Origin: Jaapia argillacea MUCL 33604
Lineage: Eukaryota > Basidiomycota > Agaricomycetes > Jaapiales > Jaapiaceae
Direction: 5' to 3'
Length of the DNA: 64,000 nucleotides
NCBI GenBank assembly: GCA_000697665.1
Contig: KL197748.1
Coordinates: 181,328-245,327, forward strand
In this document: one piece after another, positions 1-11,305 of the stretch
Numbering within the stretch: position 1 is the first letter of the stretch
Layout: each line of letters opens with the position of its first letter
Notes under the pieces: model-generated
What the model saw: only the letters and a program-made list of their open reading frames with translations
Told to the model about the DNA's origin: nothing
Databases searched by the model: none
Position numbers and translations under genes: made by a program

Positions 1-116
1 TCGAATCTAGTCTCGAGCGTCTTGACGCGGTATAGGTCGGTGTCGACGTCGGATACTCCTGCGCTGCCGTATGCGAGCAACAAGGGCGGTTGGGAACGAG
101 AGAAGTCTTGAGCTAA
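1..116 (-). other. Edge fragment, open on minus strand, unidentified
   Basis: Between the window edge and the solo LTR the minus strand stays open in one frame across the whole interval. It reads from the LTR border towards base 1 as a mixed-composition peptide containing AYGSAGVSDVDTDLYRVKT. I do not recognise it. It does not match the continuation expected for the P-family gene on the other side of the LTR, so it probably belongs to a different gene or to rearranged DNA. Confidence 0.25.
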
Positions 117-410
117 TGTCAGCAACAAACAACAACCAGGGATGTGACTGGCAGCAGCGCTGGATGAGGAGTGCGAGTAGCGATCAAGGAGTAATGAGGT
201 CGACCGATGACACACAAGAGTGGCTGGTTTGGAATAGACCAGCTCAAGACTGGAGTTTGCATTGAGATGGTACAAGCTTATATACTACATGGCTAGCTAA
301 GAATAGTCCGATGGTGCAATAAGGCGTCATACTGAGATCTTAATGCTACTGGTTAGAATATTAACGAACGTTCTACAGGTCAGGTGATCAAAAGTAAAAA
401 GAACGTGACA
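117..410 (-). mobile_element. Solo LTR, 294-bp family, minus orientation
   Basis: The segment has TG..CA termini (TGTCA / TGACA) and the same 294-bp length as the copy at 50,974-51,267, of which it is the reverse complement with a few differences. It lies inside the second exon of the P1 gene fragment. Unlike the other copy, no 5-bp target duplication is visible at its two borders, which suggests that unequal or ectopic recombination followed insertion. No internal retroelement coding sequence is next to it. Confidence 0.8.
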
Positions 411-958
411 ATCTGACCGACAGGCTCCGTCTGGCAACGCAACCAGAGCACCCTCTGTAGCAGAAAATGTGAAGTCGTACCCCAGATTGATTCCAACGGG
501 CAGGTTCCTCGGTGCAACAAGAGGCAAATTGGTAAGTGTCCTTGGAGGAAGGATTATAAGCCGATACAATCTTACAAGCTGGAACCATCGATTGACCCAG
601 ATAAACCCAAAGATCTCTCGCTGATCGAAGCGCACGCGATGGCAGTTGGTGAAGTGTGATATCTGGGAGTTGTCGTAAGATCACCCATGCTTCTCTGGAT
701 GGTACCGACACAGGGTAGCGATTGCGTCCCGAGAGCTCCTGCTACTGTGATGGTGTTGGGATCCTCGTAGATGTTGAAGAAAACGTCCAGATGGCCATCT
801 CCGGTAATCATACCGACATCCCCAATCTGGTGTCCTTCATCGACGTACGGAGCGCGTGCTGAATTTACACCGACTGGTTCGGGGACCCAAAGTGGATAAC
901 CATGGCGTCTAGGAAGCAAAAGTTTGACGAACGTCTCGAGATCAGATTCAGTTGGCAT
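411..958 (-). pseudogene. P1: 5' fragment of the P-family (pseudokinase-type) gene
   Basis: Exon 1 is 958-576, an intron runs 575-508 (GTAAG..CGAG), and exon 2 runs from 507 until the solo LTR cuts it at 410. Exon 1 encodes the family start (LLLPRRHGYPLWVPEP, then IGDVGMITGDGHLDVFFNIY). Exon 2 encodes INLGYDFTFSATEGALVALP. The fragment is clearly paralogous to the gene beginning at 35,104, with the same intron position and phase. Everything after about residue 160 is missing here, including the kinase-like half seen in P2. I know the N-terminal domain only as an unnamed, expanded family in mushroom-forming fungi. It could still be transcribed as a truncated product. Confidence 0.75.
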
Positions 959-1630
959 AGTAGGGTAAGAGAAAGCAGAGCAGTGTATGAACTTTTGCGA
1001 GGGCCGAGGTTTAAGTATGTTACTTGTTGCGCAGCATGTGTATAGCTTAGTTGGACTTCGTGGGACCCAGATATCCTGAAGAAGATCACCTCAGACTTTG
1101 GGCGCCTATTGGTCGCGTGGATACGACGAAGGGTGATTAGGAAAGGAACTTACTTGAACTAGGTTGAACTAGAAACACGGCAGATAACGCAAAATCAGGA
1201 CTTGGAAGGAGCTCAATACATATTTCATCGCATTTCTTGTGTCAACCCTCCGATCGATACACAGGATGGGAATGAGCAAAAGGTCCGATGTTGATAAAAA
1301 ATAAATGATCCCAAGAGTGTGAAGATTAGCGAGACACGTCAAGATATCTACCAACGTCCAAACGTCAGCCCCAGGGGATTAGGAATGAAAAAGGAGACGA
1401 AGAACACACTTATAGTCTCGCAGATCCATCAAACCCTCCATTCGTCGCAGACCATGCGATCTTTCAATGAGCACACACTCAACGCCCTCCATTACGACAG
1501 AACCGCAGCTCCCCATGGCCGATACCTACACGTTGACAAACTTCGCCACTCTCCACAGCTTTTTATATTCTCTCCTCCTCTGCCAATTTCGTCGTCCCAA
1601 GGCCATCCCTCCTCCCCAGTCGGTTTAAAT
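959..1630. other. P1 5' flank and non-coding DNA
   Basis: The first 190 bases upstream of the P1 start are alignable to the flank of P2 at 35,105-35,300 (shared stretches such as TGCGAGGGCCGAGG and the CGCAGCA stretch). They therefore belong to the segmental duplication and probably hold the P promoter. From about 1,150 to 1,630 only short ORFs without recognisable motifs are present; I see no gene there. Confidence 0.4.
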
Positions 1631-3842
1631 GGATTTTGAAGTAGGCTCGAATGAACTTATCTCGGTTTACACCGGAGCCGAGCCCGAATGGAACGGATGA
1701 GACATATTCGGGGGATGGTGGAGTAGAAGAGGCTTGAAGTGATGGCTAGATTATGAAGAAACTTGACGATTGAAGTTCGGAATAAATCAATATCTGGATA
1801 AAGAACATTAAGTGACTATTAAGGATCAGGATCCGATATGAACGAGACGTGATACATACTATTCGAAACAGCGTCGCCCCGCACTGGGATGAGACTCTCT
1901 GACGCGCCTTTGATCCTCTATATATGCCGAGGTCGGGTGCAGGTTGAACGTATCTCGGATATCATTGAATGACAAAAGAGGCTCGAAGGGATAGATATTG
2001 GTATAAGATACAAATCAAAATCTAGGTAGAACACCTTCAGAGATCAGGAGCGGCTATGAATAAGGGTAGGGATACGTACCATGATAATACAGTCAGGTAC
2101 CGGACGGACGAGTTTCCATGGATATCATTCAAGGTCTCCCACCATTTTCCGGGTATACGCCGCCGTAAACAGCGTACACCTTCACTCGCATACACCTTCC
2201 CCTATCCCTGTACCCCTTCAACGTCGGCATTGAAGCGCCAACGTATTAACACAGATTCCGTACCTCACATGCCTACCTCCTCCTCCTCCTCCCCACTATA
2301 AGGTATACGCGAAGGAAATGTACCTCGGGATACACTCTGTCAATCACCAGAAGACAAAAGGTAGGCGCACGCTTGGATGGAACAGATATTGGTATATGCT
2401 CCAGGCGGAACCTATCTTGATACACCAGTGGGAAGTATCTCGGTAGATGGGGGGATTGGATGGATCTCGAATACACTTGGACAGAACTTCGGTATAACAC
2501 GAAGATCCGATATTTTTCAAGGCTCAAGAGACAGAGTATGGGTATCGGGCAAAGTCCACGAAGCTGGGAGGTATGATGATATTGGTGTAGACCTAGATAC
2601 CGAAGGGTCGAGAATCAGGGGTAGGATGTGAACGAGGAGTGAGATACATACCTTAGAATGTAACCTTGCGTCCGACAGACGAGATTCTATGGTATCCCTC
2701 GGGATGATCCCATGTTTAAAACGCAGAACTGTGACGACAAGCACACATCGCCCCACGACTACACCTCCTCACCACACAAGCCCTCCCACCACGCAAGCCC
2801 TCCCACCACACACGCCCTCTCATTTCACCTCTTCCACGCACGCAACCCAATCGGCCCACATCCCAACCCCCTTCAACCCCATCAAACCTCCCAACCCCAG
2901 CAATACCTCCCCTACCACCCTCAACCCCGTCACCCAAGTGCCAAATCATTAAACGCGTCTCTAACCTCACATAAGCAACCCACCCCCTCCCGTTATATGT
3001 TCCAAGGAAGCCGTTTCGTGCTTAGGTTCGAGTGACATCACGGTTAGACTCGAAGAAGATTCCGCCAAGGTCGAACGGCAGCAGACGAGGTTGTCGTGAA
3101 GTCGACGAAGCTGGAATGTATGATGGAATTGATGTATGGTATAGATGATGAAACTTCGGGGTCAAGATCTAGATAAAAAAGGAGTTCAATCAGAGGTGTG
3201 ACAAACGAAGGGAGGGGTACGTACCTTTGGATACAACGCGGTTCCCGACCCCATACTTACTCGTTCGTTGATATACCAGCACATCCTCCCACAACGTACA
3301 CGCAGCCTATTACCTCCCACATCCTCCCACATCCAAGGTTCCCCTCCCACCACCGCACCCAAACATTAGTTCCCAACCCCTGGCAGAACTTTCAACACGT
3401 CCCCTACCTCCTCCGAATCATCATCCAAGCCCGACCTCCCACCAACCCCGTCTACAACCTCAAATACCCATCGCCCATCCCGGTATACCACTCCGATCGA
3501 CTGGTATCGCTATTAGGCTCGACCAAGCTTGGCCGGGATTCCGTCAAGGTCGAACGGCAGAGGGGTATCGAACAGAGGACGATGAGGTAAGGTAGGTAAG
3601 ACTTGAAGGTATAATGATAGATTAAGGTATAGATTATGACCAAATTTCGAATCTAAATCACTTCGGGTTCAGAAATTAGGGAGGGAGGCGAACGAAGAGC
3701 AGAGATTACACACTTTTGGAGTACATCGCTGTTCGCGATGGACGAGATATGATCCTTCCTGTACCAGACCACCACAACCCAACGTTCTTCCCACCACATA
3801 CTCCCACATCCCCTCCCTACAACCTAACCCCACCACGTCCCC
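1630..3842. repeat. Degenerate tandem array of about 500-570-bp units, about five copies
   Basis: A recurring module (a stretch like GATCTAGATA, then GAACGA, then GATACGTACC, then a CGGACGAG-like stretch, then a C-rich CCTCCCAC tract) has anchors near 1,837, 2,053, 2,628, 3,195 and 3,685. Spacing is mostly 490-575 bp. Copies are strongly diverged. The array abuts the 3' end of Q1, and two to three copies of the same module sit at the same place beside Q2 (anchors near 36,022 and 36,535). A short (TCC)n run lies at about 2,277-2,296. No convincing reading frame runs through the units. Confidence 0.6.
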
Positions 3843-5242
3843 CTACCTCCCAACCCCAGCAAGGACCTTAAAAACCTCGCCCTGCCTCTCCCTAAACGCC
3901 TTCAACCTAGTCATCCCAAGCGTCAACCCATTAACCCTATTCACAAACCCCACTTCCCCTCCCCTACCCCCCACACTAACACCTTTCTCAAGCGCCTCCC
4001 TCACCCTATCCATCCTCGGTTCTGGTATCTCCATCGCACCGCTCGATAAGAGTTGAACGGCGTGAATAGAATCTTCATCTTCCATCTTCCTGATCTCTGC
4101 TCCGATCGCTCCCAACTTTTTCATGAACGGTCTCAACTCAGCCGGGCATTCTATCAGGGTTAACCGCTGGCCCAAAACGCCTCGCGCCGAGCCGTCGTGG
4201 GGGTCGATACAGTTTATACTCATATCGAGTATGGCGAGAGCTACAGAGGCGAAGTATGCTCGTGGGGGGTCAGATTTGAGGAGGGAACGGATGGAAGGGT
4301 GGAGGGAGATGACGTCTGCCAACGTCGCATAAAGCGTCTCTCGGATTAGTTCAATAGCGGGGGATGTGGTGGAGAGGATCGTCGGTGACGGAGGTCGGGA
4401 GATCTGTTGTTTTGATGATGATGCTGATGTGGAGGAGTATGGGGAAGAAGGAACGAGGAGGGAAGAGGATGATTGGTTTCGATTGTGTGTTGGTTTGGGT
4501 GGTGGACGGGGAGGCAAGTCTGGGGGTGGGAGTGAAGAGGTCGACGGAGCCGAAGGCAGCTGGGTGGTTTGCGTACGTGGAGAAGGTTCGGGCGAAGGGG
4601 TGGGAGAAGGGTAGTACACGGGTGGAGGCTTGAACGAAGCTTTAACTTGTCTCCTACCCGGCGAACTGATATCCTGCCCCGCATCAATAGCAGCCTGCAA
4701 GTCATCTCCATACCTCTCCTGAAACGTCCTCCTCTGACTAATCTCAATCGCCACCGCTCTCAAATCTCCCGCAATCCTCGGTATATCATCGCTACCCCCA
4801 CCGACTTGAAGAGGCGGCAAGGAACAGATGGCGCGTGCGAGGTCGTGTTGGGATTCGGGGGTCAGGGATTGGATTGGGGTTACGTTTTGGGCCCAGATGC
4901 GGAGGTAGGGGAGGAAGGAGGGGGGACAGTTTGATTCGGTTAGTTGGTGGGGTGGGGTGGCCTTTGGTAGGCGGGGGAGGGGGACTGAGGGAGGTAGAGT
5001 AGTGCAGCGGAGTGCGGCGAAGTATAGGCAGAGTGCTGGACCTGGGTGTACGATTAGCTAAAGTCGGGATGGGAGAGAAGAGAAGACGTACCTGCGATCA
5101 TGATATCTGCTTCTGCGCTGCTCAGGACGTCTACATCGAGTAATCGCTCGACCTTTGCTTGCGTCAGCGATGATTTAAGGTAGGAATGGAAGGCATCTTG
5201 GACGTAGTCTTCCGACAGTGTGAGTTCGTCTGTGGCTGTCAT
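3843..5242 (-). CDS. Q1: unrecognised proline-rich protein, 449 aa, intact
   Basis: Two exons: 5242-5092 and 5041-3843, with a 50-bp intron (GTACGT..CCCAG) that preserves phase; the model gives 449 residues. The start is chosen because the same ATG, TATA box and intron position recur in Q2. Residues 1-50 are acidic and helical (EDYVQDAFHSYLK, AEADIMIAG). The middle holds DIPRIAGDLRAVAIEISQRR, a basic PGRRQVKASF stretch and then a long Pro/Ser-rich linker. The C-terminal part is conserved (AIELIRETLYATLADV, ARGVLGQRLTLIECPAE) and ends in LTLGMTRLKAFRERQGEVF. I recognise no domain, signal peptide or membrane segment. The close paralog Q2 keeps frame and splice sites, which argues for selection on the protein. 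Relics Q3 and Q4 lie at 17.4 and 60.1 kb. Confidence 0.8.
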
Positions 5243-5278
5243 GGTAGTTTTGTGTGGTAGGAAGAGTGGTTGGACTGG

Positions 5279-5285
5279 TTATATA
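5279..5285 (-). promoter_or_regulatory. TATA box of Q1
   Basis: TATATAA on the minus strand lies about 36 nt before the Q1 ATG. The box and the sequence between it and the ATG are retained in Q2 (38,149-38,155), implying a very short 5' leader. Confidence 0.6.
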
Positions 5286-5289
5286 CACG

Positions 5290-7500
5290 GAGGTGGGGAG
5301 CGGAAGTGGGGAACGGAGGTGGAAGAAGGACGGGTTTGCTCCGCAGGCTGTGTTGACGGAAGTGAACCAAGTCCGATTGGATGGCTGTGATTGGCTGATA
5401 TCATCGTCGGAGCTTGGGTTAGGTTTCCAATTATGGCAATTGTCCTTCCTCAGTTTCCTTGAGCTCAACTGTCGGGCCGCGCTGGCTATTACACCTCCCA
5501 AGTAATATCTCGGGCGACCTGTAGTATTGGTGCTCTGTTGCAGCAACAACACTTATTTGGACACTACAATATCTCTGCAACAATCCACGACGAGCCCGCC
5601 CATCTTCAAGTTCCAACCCGACTTCGTCACATCCGCCGAGCACGAAGGAAGTGACTGACGTGTAGGACGTCTCTCATCGTGAACCCGGGTCGCTATCCCT
5701 GAAATTGCACGGTTGCAAATATGAAGGCGTCGCTACTGAAGTACTGAAGTACTGACATCTGGAGATGCGGCATTATCTTGTATTCGCTCCGAACTGGTCT
5801 CCGAAAACATCAAGAACCGATTAAAGTTAAAATTGGCGATAGAGAGGCTAACGACATCACCAGACTCTCAAAATCTCACCCTCGGGACCGCTTGTCTCGT
5901 ATCTCGGTTTAGAACGCTGGAAACGCCTCACAGCCGGTCTCTCCGCTTCTCATGCCACCAAAATGTCCTCGACACCAAGCTGTTTGAGAGACCTCTGGCC
6001 CACTTGACCACCCTATAATACTCCTGGAATTACATGTGTTTCGGCCGGGCCATTCGATCTCGAGTTCTCTTCGCGTCATCCGCCATTGCTTGACCAACCC
6101 TGAAATCACCAGCGACCAACTTCCCCGCTTACTCTCGCAAACAATGGCATTCGTTTCTTCTCTCTTTGGCTGTCCTAGTCCCAAACTGATCAAGATGCTT
6201 GCGTTGTCGTTTTGAAAGCCGATCGGATCTGGAAATCTCCTACAACAGTCAAAGATGAACCCTTCCCTACTCCCTCATTCGACCAAAGAGAATAGACGCG
6301 GATAATATCTACATCGTACGTCTATCGTCGAATAGCTCGAAGCATCATCCATCTATCTGGTTGGTGGGGTTGAGGTTACAGCTTGCTACCCCGCCCGGAT
6401 CGCATCCACCAACCCTGACTCGTATCATCATGATGCTCGGACAAGATACAGATTTGGAGTCTCGTCATGATGTAGAAGCGGAGGAGAGAGTGTGGACAGT
6501 AGTCCCGGAAGAGGCAGGCATGAATGATACTCGAGTTGGTACGTCCGTTCGGATGGATCCTGTCGAGAGCCTCTACTGACTAGTTGATTGGGAATGGCTT
6601 TGTAGGTGAAAGAAAAGGAGATGAAACCTAATTCATCTCTCCAACTATTACTCTCGGACTACCTTCATGGGTGTTTGGTCGTCTCCACCATCCCTTTCAT
6701 TGATTGAGACGGGCGCCGTGACAGTTAATCTGCTCTTTAGGATACTACACAAGCTACTATCTTTCCGACGGAGCTCGTCTTCCCGACCAATTCACGAGCT
6801 TCATCCCTCGATACTTCGTCAAAATCATCAATTGCATTCTTATTCTTACCCATCGATCTCCACAGACTAATCTCCCCCTCTCAACAGCACCCAGGCAGAC
6901 TCGGATGTTCGCAATGTATGGTCACTCAGGTCCGGATATCAGAAACGTTGCGGTACGACACTTTGTGCAGGACCATTTCGGATCTGGCGATGGGAGAAGT
7001 CGTCGGTCTCGAATATTTAGAACCTGTCGTGGGCAGAAACCACAGCCACGCGACCAAGACGATGAGAGTTAATGCTCCCCCGATTGTAAGTCAACGCCAG
7101 ATGAGTCGCTTTTCTTCTTCACATCTTCATTGTCAAGCACAAGGATATCGCAGCACACCGCTCGACTGTAAGCTCAGGGCGGCTACTTGTGGAGGTTGGG
7201 TGGTACGGCCTTGGCCGACCCTAGTCCCTTATCGATTGTAACAGGCGCCCAAGTTCATAGGCCTCACGATTTGGGCATGCCTGCAGCCGAACAAGATGCC
7301 TAAATGCAAGCTTCGGGTGAGATACGATTCATAACGCTAGTTCCCACTAATATCGGGTGCGAACTTGGTTAGACCCCCCGAACGCCTCATTGGCGGAGGA
7401 AATATGCCGACTTCAACTAATTTAACATCATCAATTGCTTCAAAATCGTCCCAGCCCTTCGGATGTCTACTTGCTAGGAGGGAAATTGCAGATGATGTGC
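5290..7500. other. T1: degenerate region homologous to 39,200-41,210
   Basis: Past the Q1 promoter (to about 5,450) no intact gene is visible. Pieces align with the T2 region. Around 5,950-6,050 the text CGCTTCTCATGCCACC..ACTTGACCACCCTAT resembles 39,970-40,050. At 6,900-6,960 a stretch reads MYGHSGPDIRNVAVRHF, against MYGRSGLDIRNIAVQRF at about 41,030. These look like eroded exons of one small gene; the frame is not maintained. From 7,260 to 7,500 I see nothing recognisable. Confidence 0.45.
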
Positions 7501-7540
7501 ATTAGGAGAATCCCAGTGCGAAAGGAACCGACGACTCAAA

Positions 7541-8025
7541 GGTGAGGCCGAAAGCTTAAGTGACCCACGAACTAATGAAAACATGTGGTCGAATCACTGG
7601 CAGAGCCCTGAACTTCATACCTAACATGTGTCGGGTCTCACGTTATGCCTCGAAATTCGTGTCTACCTCCACCGAAACGGCGGTTCAAAGGTGAGGTATA
7701 AAGTTCAAGTTATTCGCGAACTAAGTTCTTGAAGCGCTTGCAGAGCCCCCAGCTTTACGCGTGACATGTGTCGTCTGCGACAAGTTCATCGTCCAATCAT
7801 ATAGTATGAAGGCTCACGTCCTGCCTCGCAATCTGTGTCTGTCTGCACCAAAACAGCGGCTACAAGGTGAGGCATAAAGTTCAATGTATCCGCGAACTCA
7901 ATTCTTGAAGCGCTTGCAGAGCCCCAAGCTTCACGGCCGACATGTGTTGTACGGCAAGCTTATCATCCAATAATATATACCATAACGGCTCACATTCTGC
8001 ATCGCAATCCATCTCTGCCCGCACC
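7541..8025 (+). repeat. Triplicated leader/promoter unit upstream of R1
   Basis: The same 149-176-bp text occurs three times in direct order with starts at GGTGAGG 7,541, 7,690 and 7,866. Each copy contains GCAGAGCCC, ACATGTGT and a TGCCTCG/TGCATCG..TGTCT..CACC block. Copies 2 and 3 also have a CCAATCATATAG / CCAATAATATATA element; the last one lies about 45 nt before the R1 start codon. The final copy ends exactly in the R1 ATG context, so earlier copies look like duplicated promoters plus leader in which the ATG has been lost. Confidence 0.65.
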
Positions 8026-9688
8026 ATGTCCATCTCTAAAGCCCTGCTACTCACAGCCCTCAGCGCAGTTCTCGTCGTTTCGGTGGCCGCTTTTCCCATC
8101 GTTAGAGAGGTCGTCTGTATCAACACCACCTACCGCGACATCCTCGTCTTTTTCGGAGTCAACTTCCTTGCGCATGCCGGCACGATCCCCTCCATTGCCG
8201 GCGCCCGGTGGTACGAAACTACATGTTGGACAATCCTAGCTCTTCTATTTCCCTTTGCTGGGCTTGGGAGGTCGCTTGGGATAATTATTAGGCATTTAGG
8301 AGAGGGTAAAAGCGACCTGCGGAATGCAGAAAAGCAAGATGCTCTGTTATTCGTGGTGAGGTCAGCCGAATGGATGCCTGATAGGTCTCCCAGTAAAGTT
8401 TATGTGGAGCTACCGAAGGGCTTCTACAATCTGGATCAAACGTATGTCTTTCGGTCCTGACAGTTCTTCGATGGCTGTTAATCATCGCATGTACCCATGA
8501 CCCAGACCCACCACCCATGGCCCTCATCCCTCGGCGTCACTCGAGATCATCGATACTATGGATGACGCTATTGTCCCAAGGGAAAACGTCAAAATCCACG
8601 GCAAACCGATGTTACCAAGAGGCTATGACCTCGCTTACCCAAACCGCCTCTACCTTTCCGAAGTTTTCCCTTACAACTCCAAATCCAACGAAAATATTCG
8701 TCTCTGTCAATCGCATAGCTGGCTTAAAATGGTCATCTCCATCGCACAATTGGTGTATTCCTCCGTCACCTTATACGAGACTCGTGGCGACCAGCTGAAT
8801 CGGTATGGTTACGCCGCCTTTGGTTTATCCGTCTTTCCGTATACTCTCATGTCTCTCGCCAACCTCATCGTCGTTGGCCTGGTCGGCGAGTATCCGTGCT
8901 TGTACATACTCCGAACGGCAATCATGAACGAAGCCGAGAGACGGCCTGGAGGGTCATTCGGGGGAGCCGTTGGCAATTGCGAGGGAGATGATTCTCTCCA
9001 ACCATATGGTATGGATGTATCCTGCAAAGGACACCGTTGGAGTAGCTTCACCTGTGCAACAGTCTTAGTGGAAGGAGAAGTGCAGGAGAAGACCGAGAAG
9101 TTAGCAGGGGTCGACGGGGAGAGCACGGAGGACGGATTGGCGACAGAGGACGACATCGGGTTTTTGCCGAATAAATTGGTGGTTACAGTCAAGGGAGTCA
9201 CGAGGAAGTTCGAGTATCGGCATGGGGAAAGCGAAGCTGACTACGTCTTCAAGCTATTATCGTATGCCAATCAAGACCACATCCCGAATGGTGGCTACGT
9301 TGGCTCCCATGGGTCGTTGCGGTCGCAGTATCTGGCCGCGGGGCTACTGATCTTCGTGCCTCTCATATACCTGCTGCTCCCATACGTGGTCATCTTTGCT
9401 CTTAGTGGGTTCAAGACTCGAGGCAGCATCTTGGCACAGAGAGCCTGGCTGATGAGTTGGATAGCCTCGGGTCAACTCCTTCTCCTTGTCTTCCTTTTCC
9501 AATACCTCGAAAACCCGCATTTCAGGCTGGCAACATTCTCAATCCAACGTCGCCACCTTACAAGTTTCATCACGGGAAACAAGCTGCTCTTGTGTCTCCT
9601 CGTCCTCGCGATTCCTGCCGTCGGGGGCTTCATCATGGTTGGGAAGATGCTCGTGGAATTTGGTACATGTTCGCTCGCCCCAACTTGA
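8026..9688 (+). CDS. R1: multi-pass membrane protein, 532 aa
   Basis: Exons 8026-8441 and 8506-9688 flank a 64-bp intron (GTATGT..CCCAG) and stay in frame. I chose ATG 8026 rather than the upstream 7942 because it gives a clean signal/anchor (LLLTALSAVLVVSVAAF) directly after the TATA-bearing leader. About seven hydrophobic segments are visible: residues about 7-23, 65-85, 208-228, 240-265, 415-440, 455-475 and 498-520. A long variable acidic loop lies between the fourth and fifth. Conserved stretches include WLKMVISIAQLVYSS, LYETRGDQL, YGYAAFGLSVFPYTLMSLAN and CSLAPT at the end. It resembles an unnamed fungal integral-membrane family I cannot tie to a function. It is convergent with F-box gene S1, and the paralog R2 begins near 49.3 kb. 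Confidence 0.8.
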
Positions 9689-10019
9689 GCATGAAGGCCG
9701 TCTACATCTTTTTGTTTGGGCGTACAATTGAGAAGGGCTGATATATCAATCGACTCTTGGTACTCGACAATCATCATCAATGGACTTTCACATGCTCAGG
9801 CTCGATTTTGGTCTTCGTAGTTTGATGTACTCGTTTACAACAGATGGGCGGTATCGATAAGTATGTACTGTCTCTCATCTTGTACCGACGAATGTGAGCT
9901 TCTTGTATTTATATTCGAATTGAGCGTAGGGGGGAGAGCGAAATTAAAGTGAGAAGAATCACAACAGTTCAATTCGACACGTAGCGGTCGGCAAAATACA
10001 ATCTTCCTCACAACGGGAG
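9689..10019. other. Convergent R1/S1 intergenic region with a 112-bp perfectly duplicated core
   Basis: This 3'-3' spacer has no ORF of interest. Bases 9,804-9,915 are identical, base for base, to 50,598-50,709 in the duplicate block, whereas the neighbouring coding regions of the same duplication differ at many positions. It may hold shared 3'-end signals for both genes, or a recent gene-conversion tract. Confidence 0.55.
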
Positions 10020-11251
10020 CTATGGACAATCAACTAGGACGTCCGGCAGAGCTCTTTGAATCCACTCCGGCCCACCATGATTATGACGCACAGCATACAC
10101 AGCCTCCAAAGTCCCCCTAAAACACCCAAACATCTCCAAAGCTACATCTTGATATCCACCCATTCTCCGAACCCAACAACTCACTCGCCGGATTATGCGT
10201 AAGGGAGGTTTCGCCCTACATAACGAGATCCAGGTATACCACCCCCCAGAGTACTCTTTCAAGTTTGGCAGAGCTCCGCGCGGAAGGTGTACGAGGATGT
10301 CAGGACGCTTCCCGCCGGAATAGGCATGTGGAAAACATGCGTACAAGTCCAAAACCTCGATTGTAGGGTTGTTTACGAGGAATTCGCAAAAGTCTCTAGG
10401 GTCACATTCGATGAAGTTGAGTCTGAGGGTGCTAAGGTTGGGAAGGTGAATGGATGCGAGGGCTGGACCAAGATAGACGGAACGGGTCTTGAAAAAGTAG
10501 TCGTAACTGGAACAGTAACTGAATGATAGCCGAAGGGTCCGTAAGGTCGGGTTGTTGGAGAGGAATATGATGATGTGGTCTGTCCGAGGTTCGGTGTCAG
10601 GCTGTGGATGCCCCTGGTATTTATCGCCCATGGTCGTCTGAAAATCGAAAATCTCAAGCCCACGCACGGAGAAGAGCTAGCAATTGGAGTGTCCGTGAGG
10701 ATTTGGCCTCCATGGCACAATCCAAATTGGTGAATACGTACTTGAGAGTAGAATATGGACTTCTCATCAGCCTTCCCGGGAGCGTGCTCTCTAACCAGGA
10801 CATTCTTCAACTCGAGACAACCGGTCAACGCGTCCCAAAGGTCGGGAACACACCACAGGACATTGGGTCCCCATCCCCAGTTCCATTCAAATGTCCTTAG
10901 GAATGACATGTGTCTGATAGCACGACAAAGCATCCGTTCCTGCTCCTCCCATCCATGAAGACAAGGTGATTGGGGTATCCTAAGATTCTTGCTCTCGGAA
11001 CCACTTGCTATGCGGAGAAATCGAATGTTTCGACAGATGAGAGGGTTTTGGGAAAGGTGGTTCCAGATGTAGAAAAAGTTGGAGGAGATACGGGTGCGAA
11101 TCTCGCGGTAGGAGTATACATCGGGAAGGAGGATTTCATTGAAGGAGCGACATGTTAGGGCTAGGGAGAGGATATCGTTGCGATCGTCAACGAAGTGAAT
11201 GATGGATTCCACGAGTTCGACGGGAAGTCCGCCCAGTAATTTTGATGTCAT
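10020..11251 (-). CDS. S1: F-box protein with leucine-rich tail, 388 aa
   Basis: Exon 1 is 11251-10742, a 65-bp intron runs 10741-10677 (GTACGT..GCTAG), and exon 2 is 10676-10020. Residues about 7-45 form an F-box (GLPVELVESIIHFVDDRN, then LSLALTCRSF), the motif that docks substrate adaptors onto SKP1 in SCF ubiquitin ligases. The rest has irregular Leu-rich strands (TLRTLRLSFSYCSSYD, LSTLRLNFIECDPRDF) typical of fungal F-box families, likely the substrate-recognition part. Frame and splice sites are intact and shared with S4. The DUF6589/RecQ element begins 54 bp upstream of the ATG, so the original promoter now lies beyond 17,056; expression is therefore doubtful. Paralogs: S2 (broken), S3 (relic), S4 (intact). 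Confidence 0.85.
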
Positions 11252-11297
11252 GAGCGATGAGGATGGTTACGAGTAGGCTCTTCAAGTTGAACGATGC

Positions 11298-11305
11298 CTA
11301 ACGAC
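11298..11305. repeat. Target-site duplication CTAACGAC, left copy (right copy 17,048-17,055)
   Basis: The 8-mer CTAACGAC directly precedes the left terminus GTAGTCTCGC and directly follows the right terminus GCGAGACTAC. A perfect 8-bp direct duplication defines both ends of the element to the base. Confidence 0.9.

Noticed and set aside
7942-8025. Upstream ATG at 7942 for R1
   Set aside because: It would start inside the triplicated leader before the TATA-like element and would bury the signal anchor 28 residues inside the protein.
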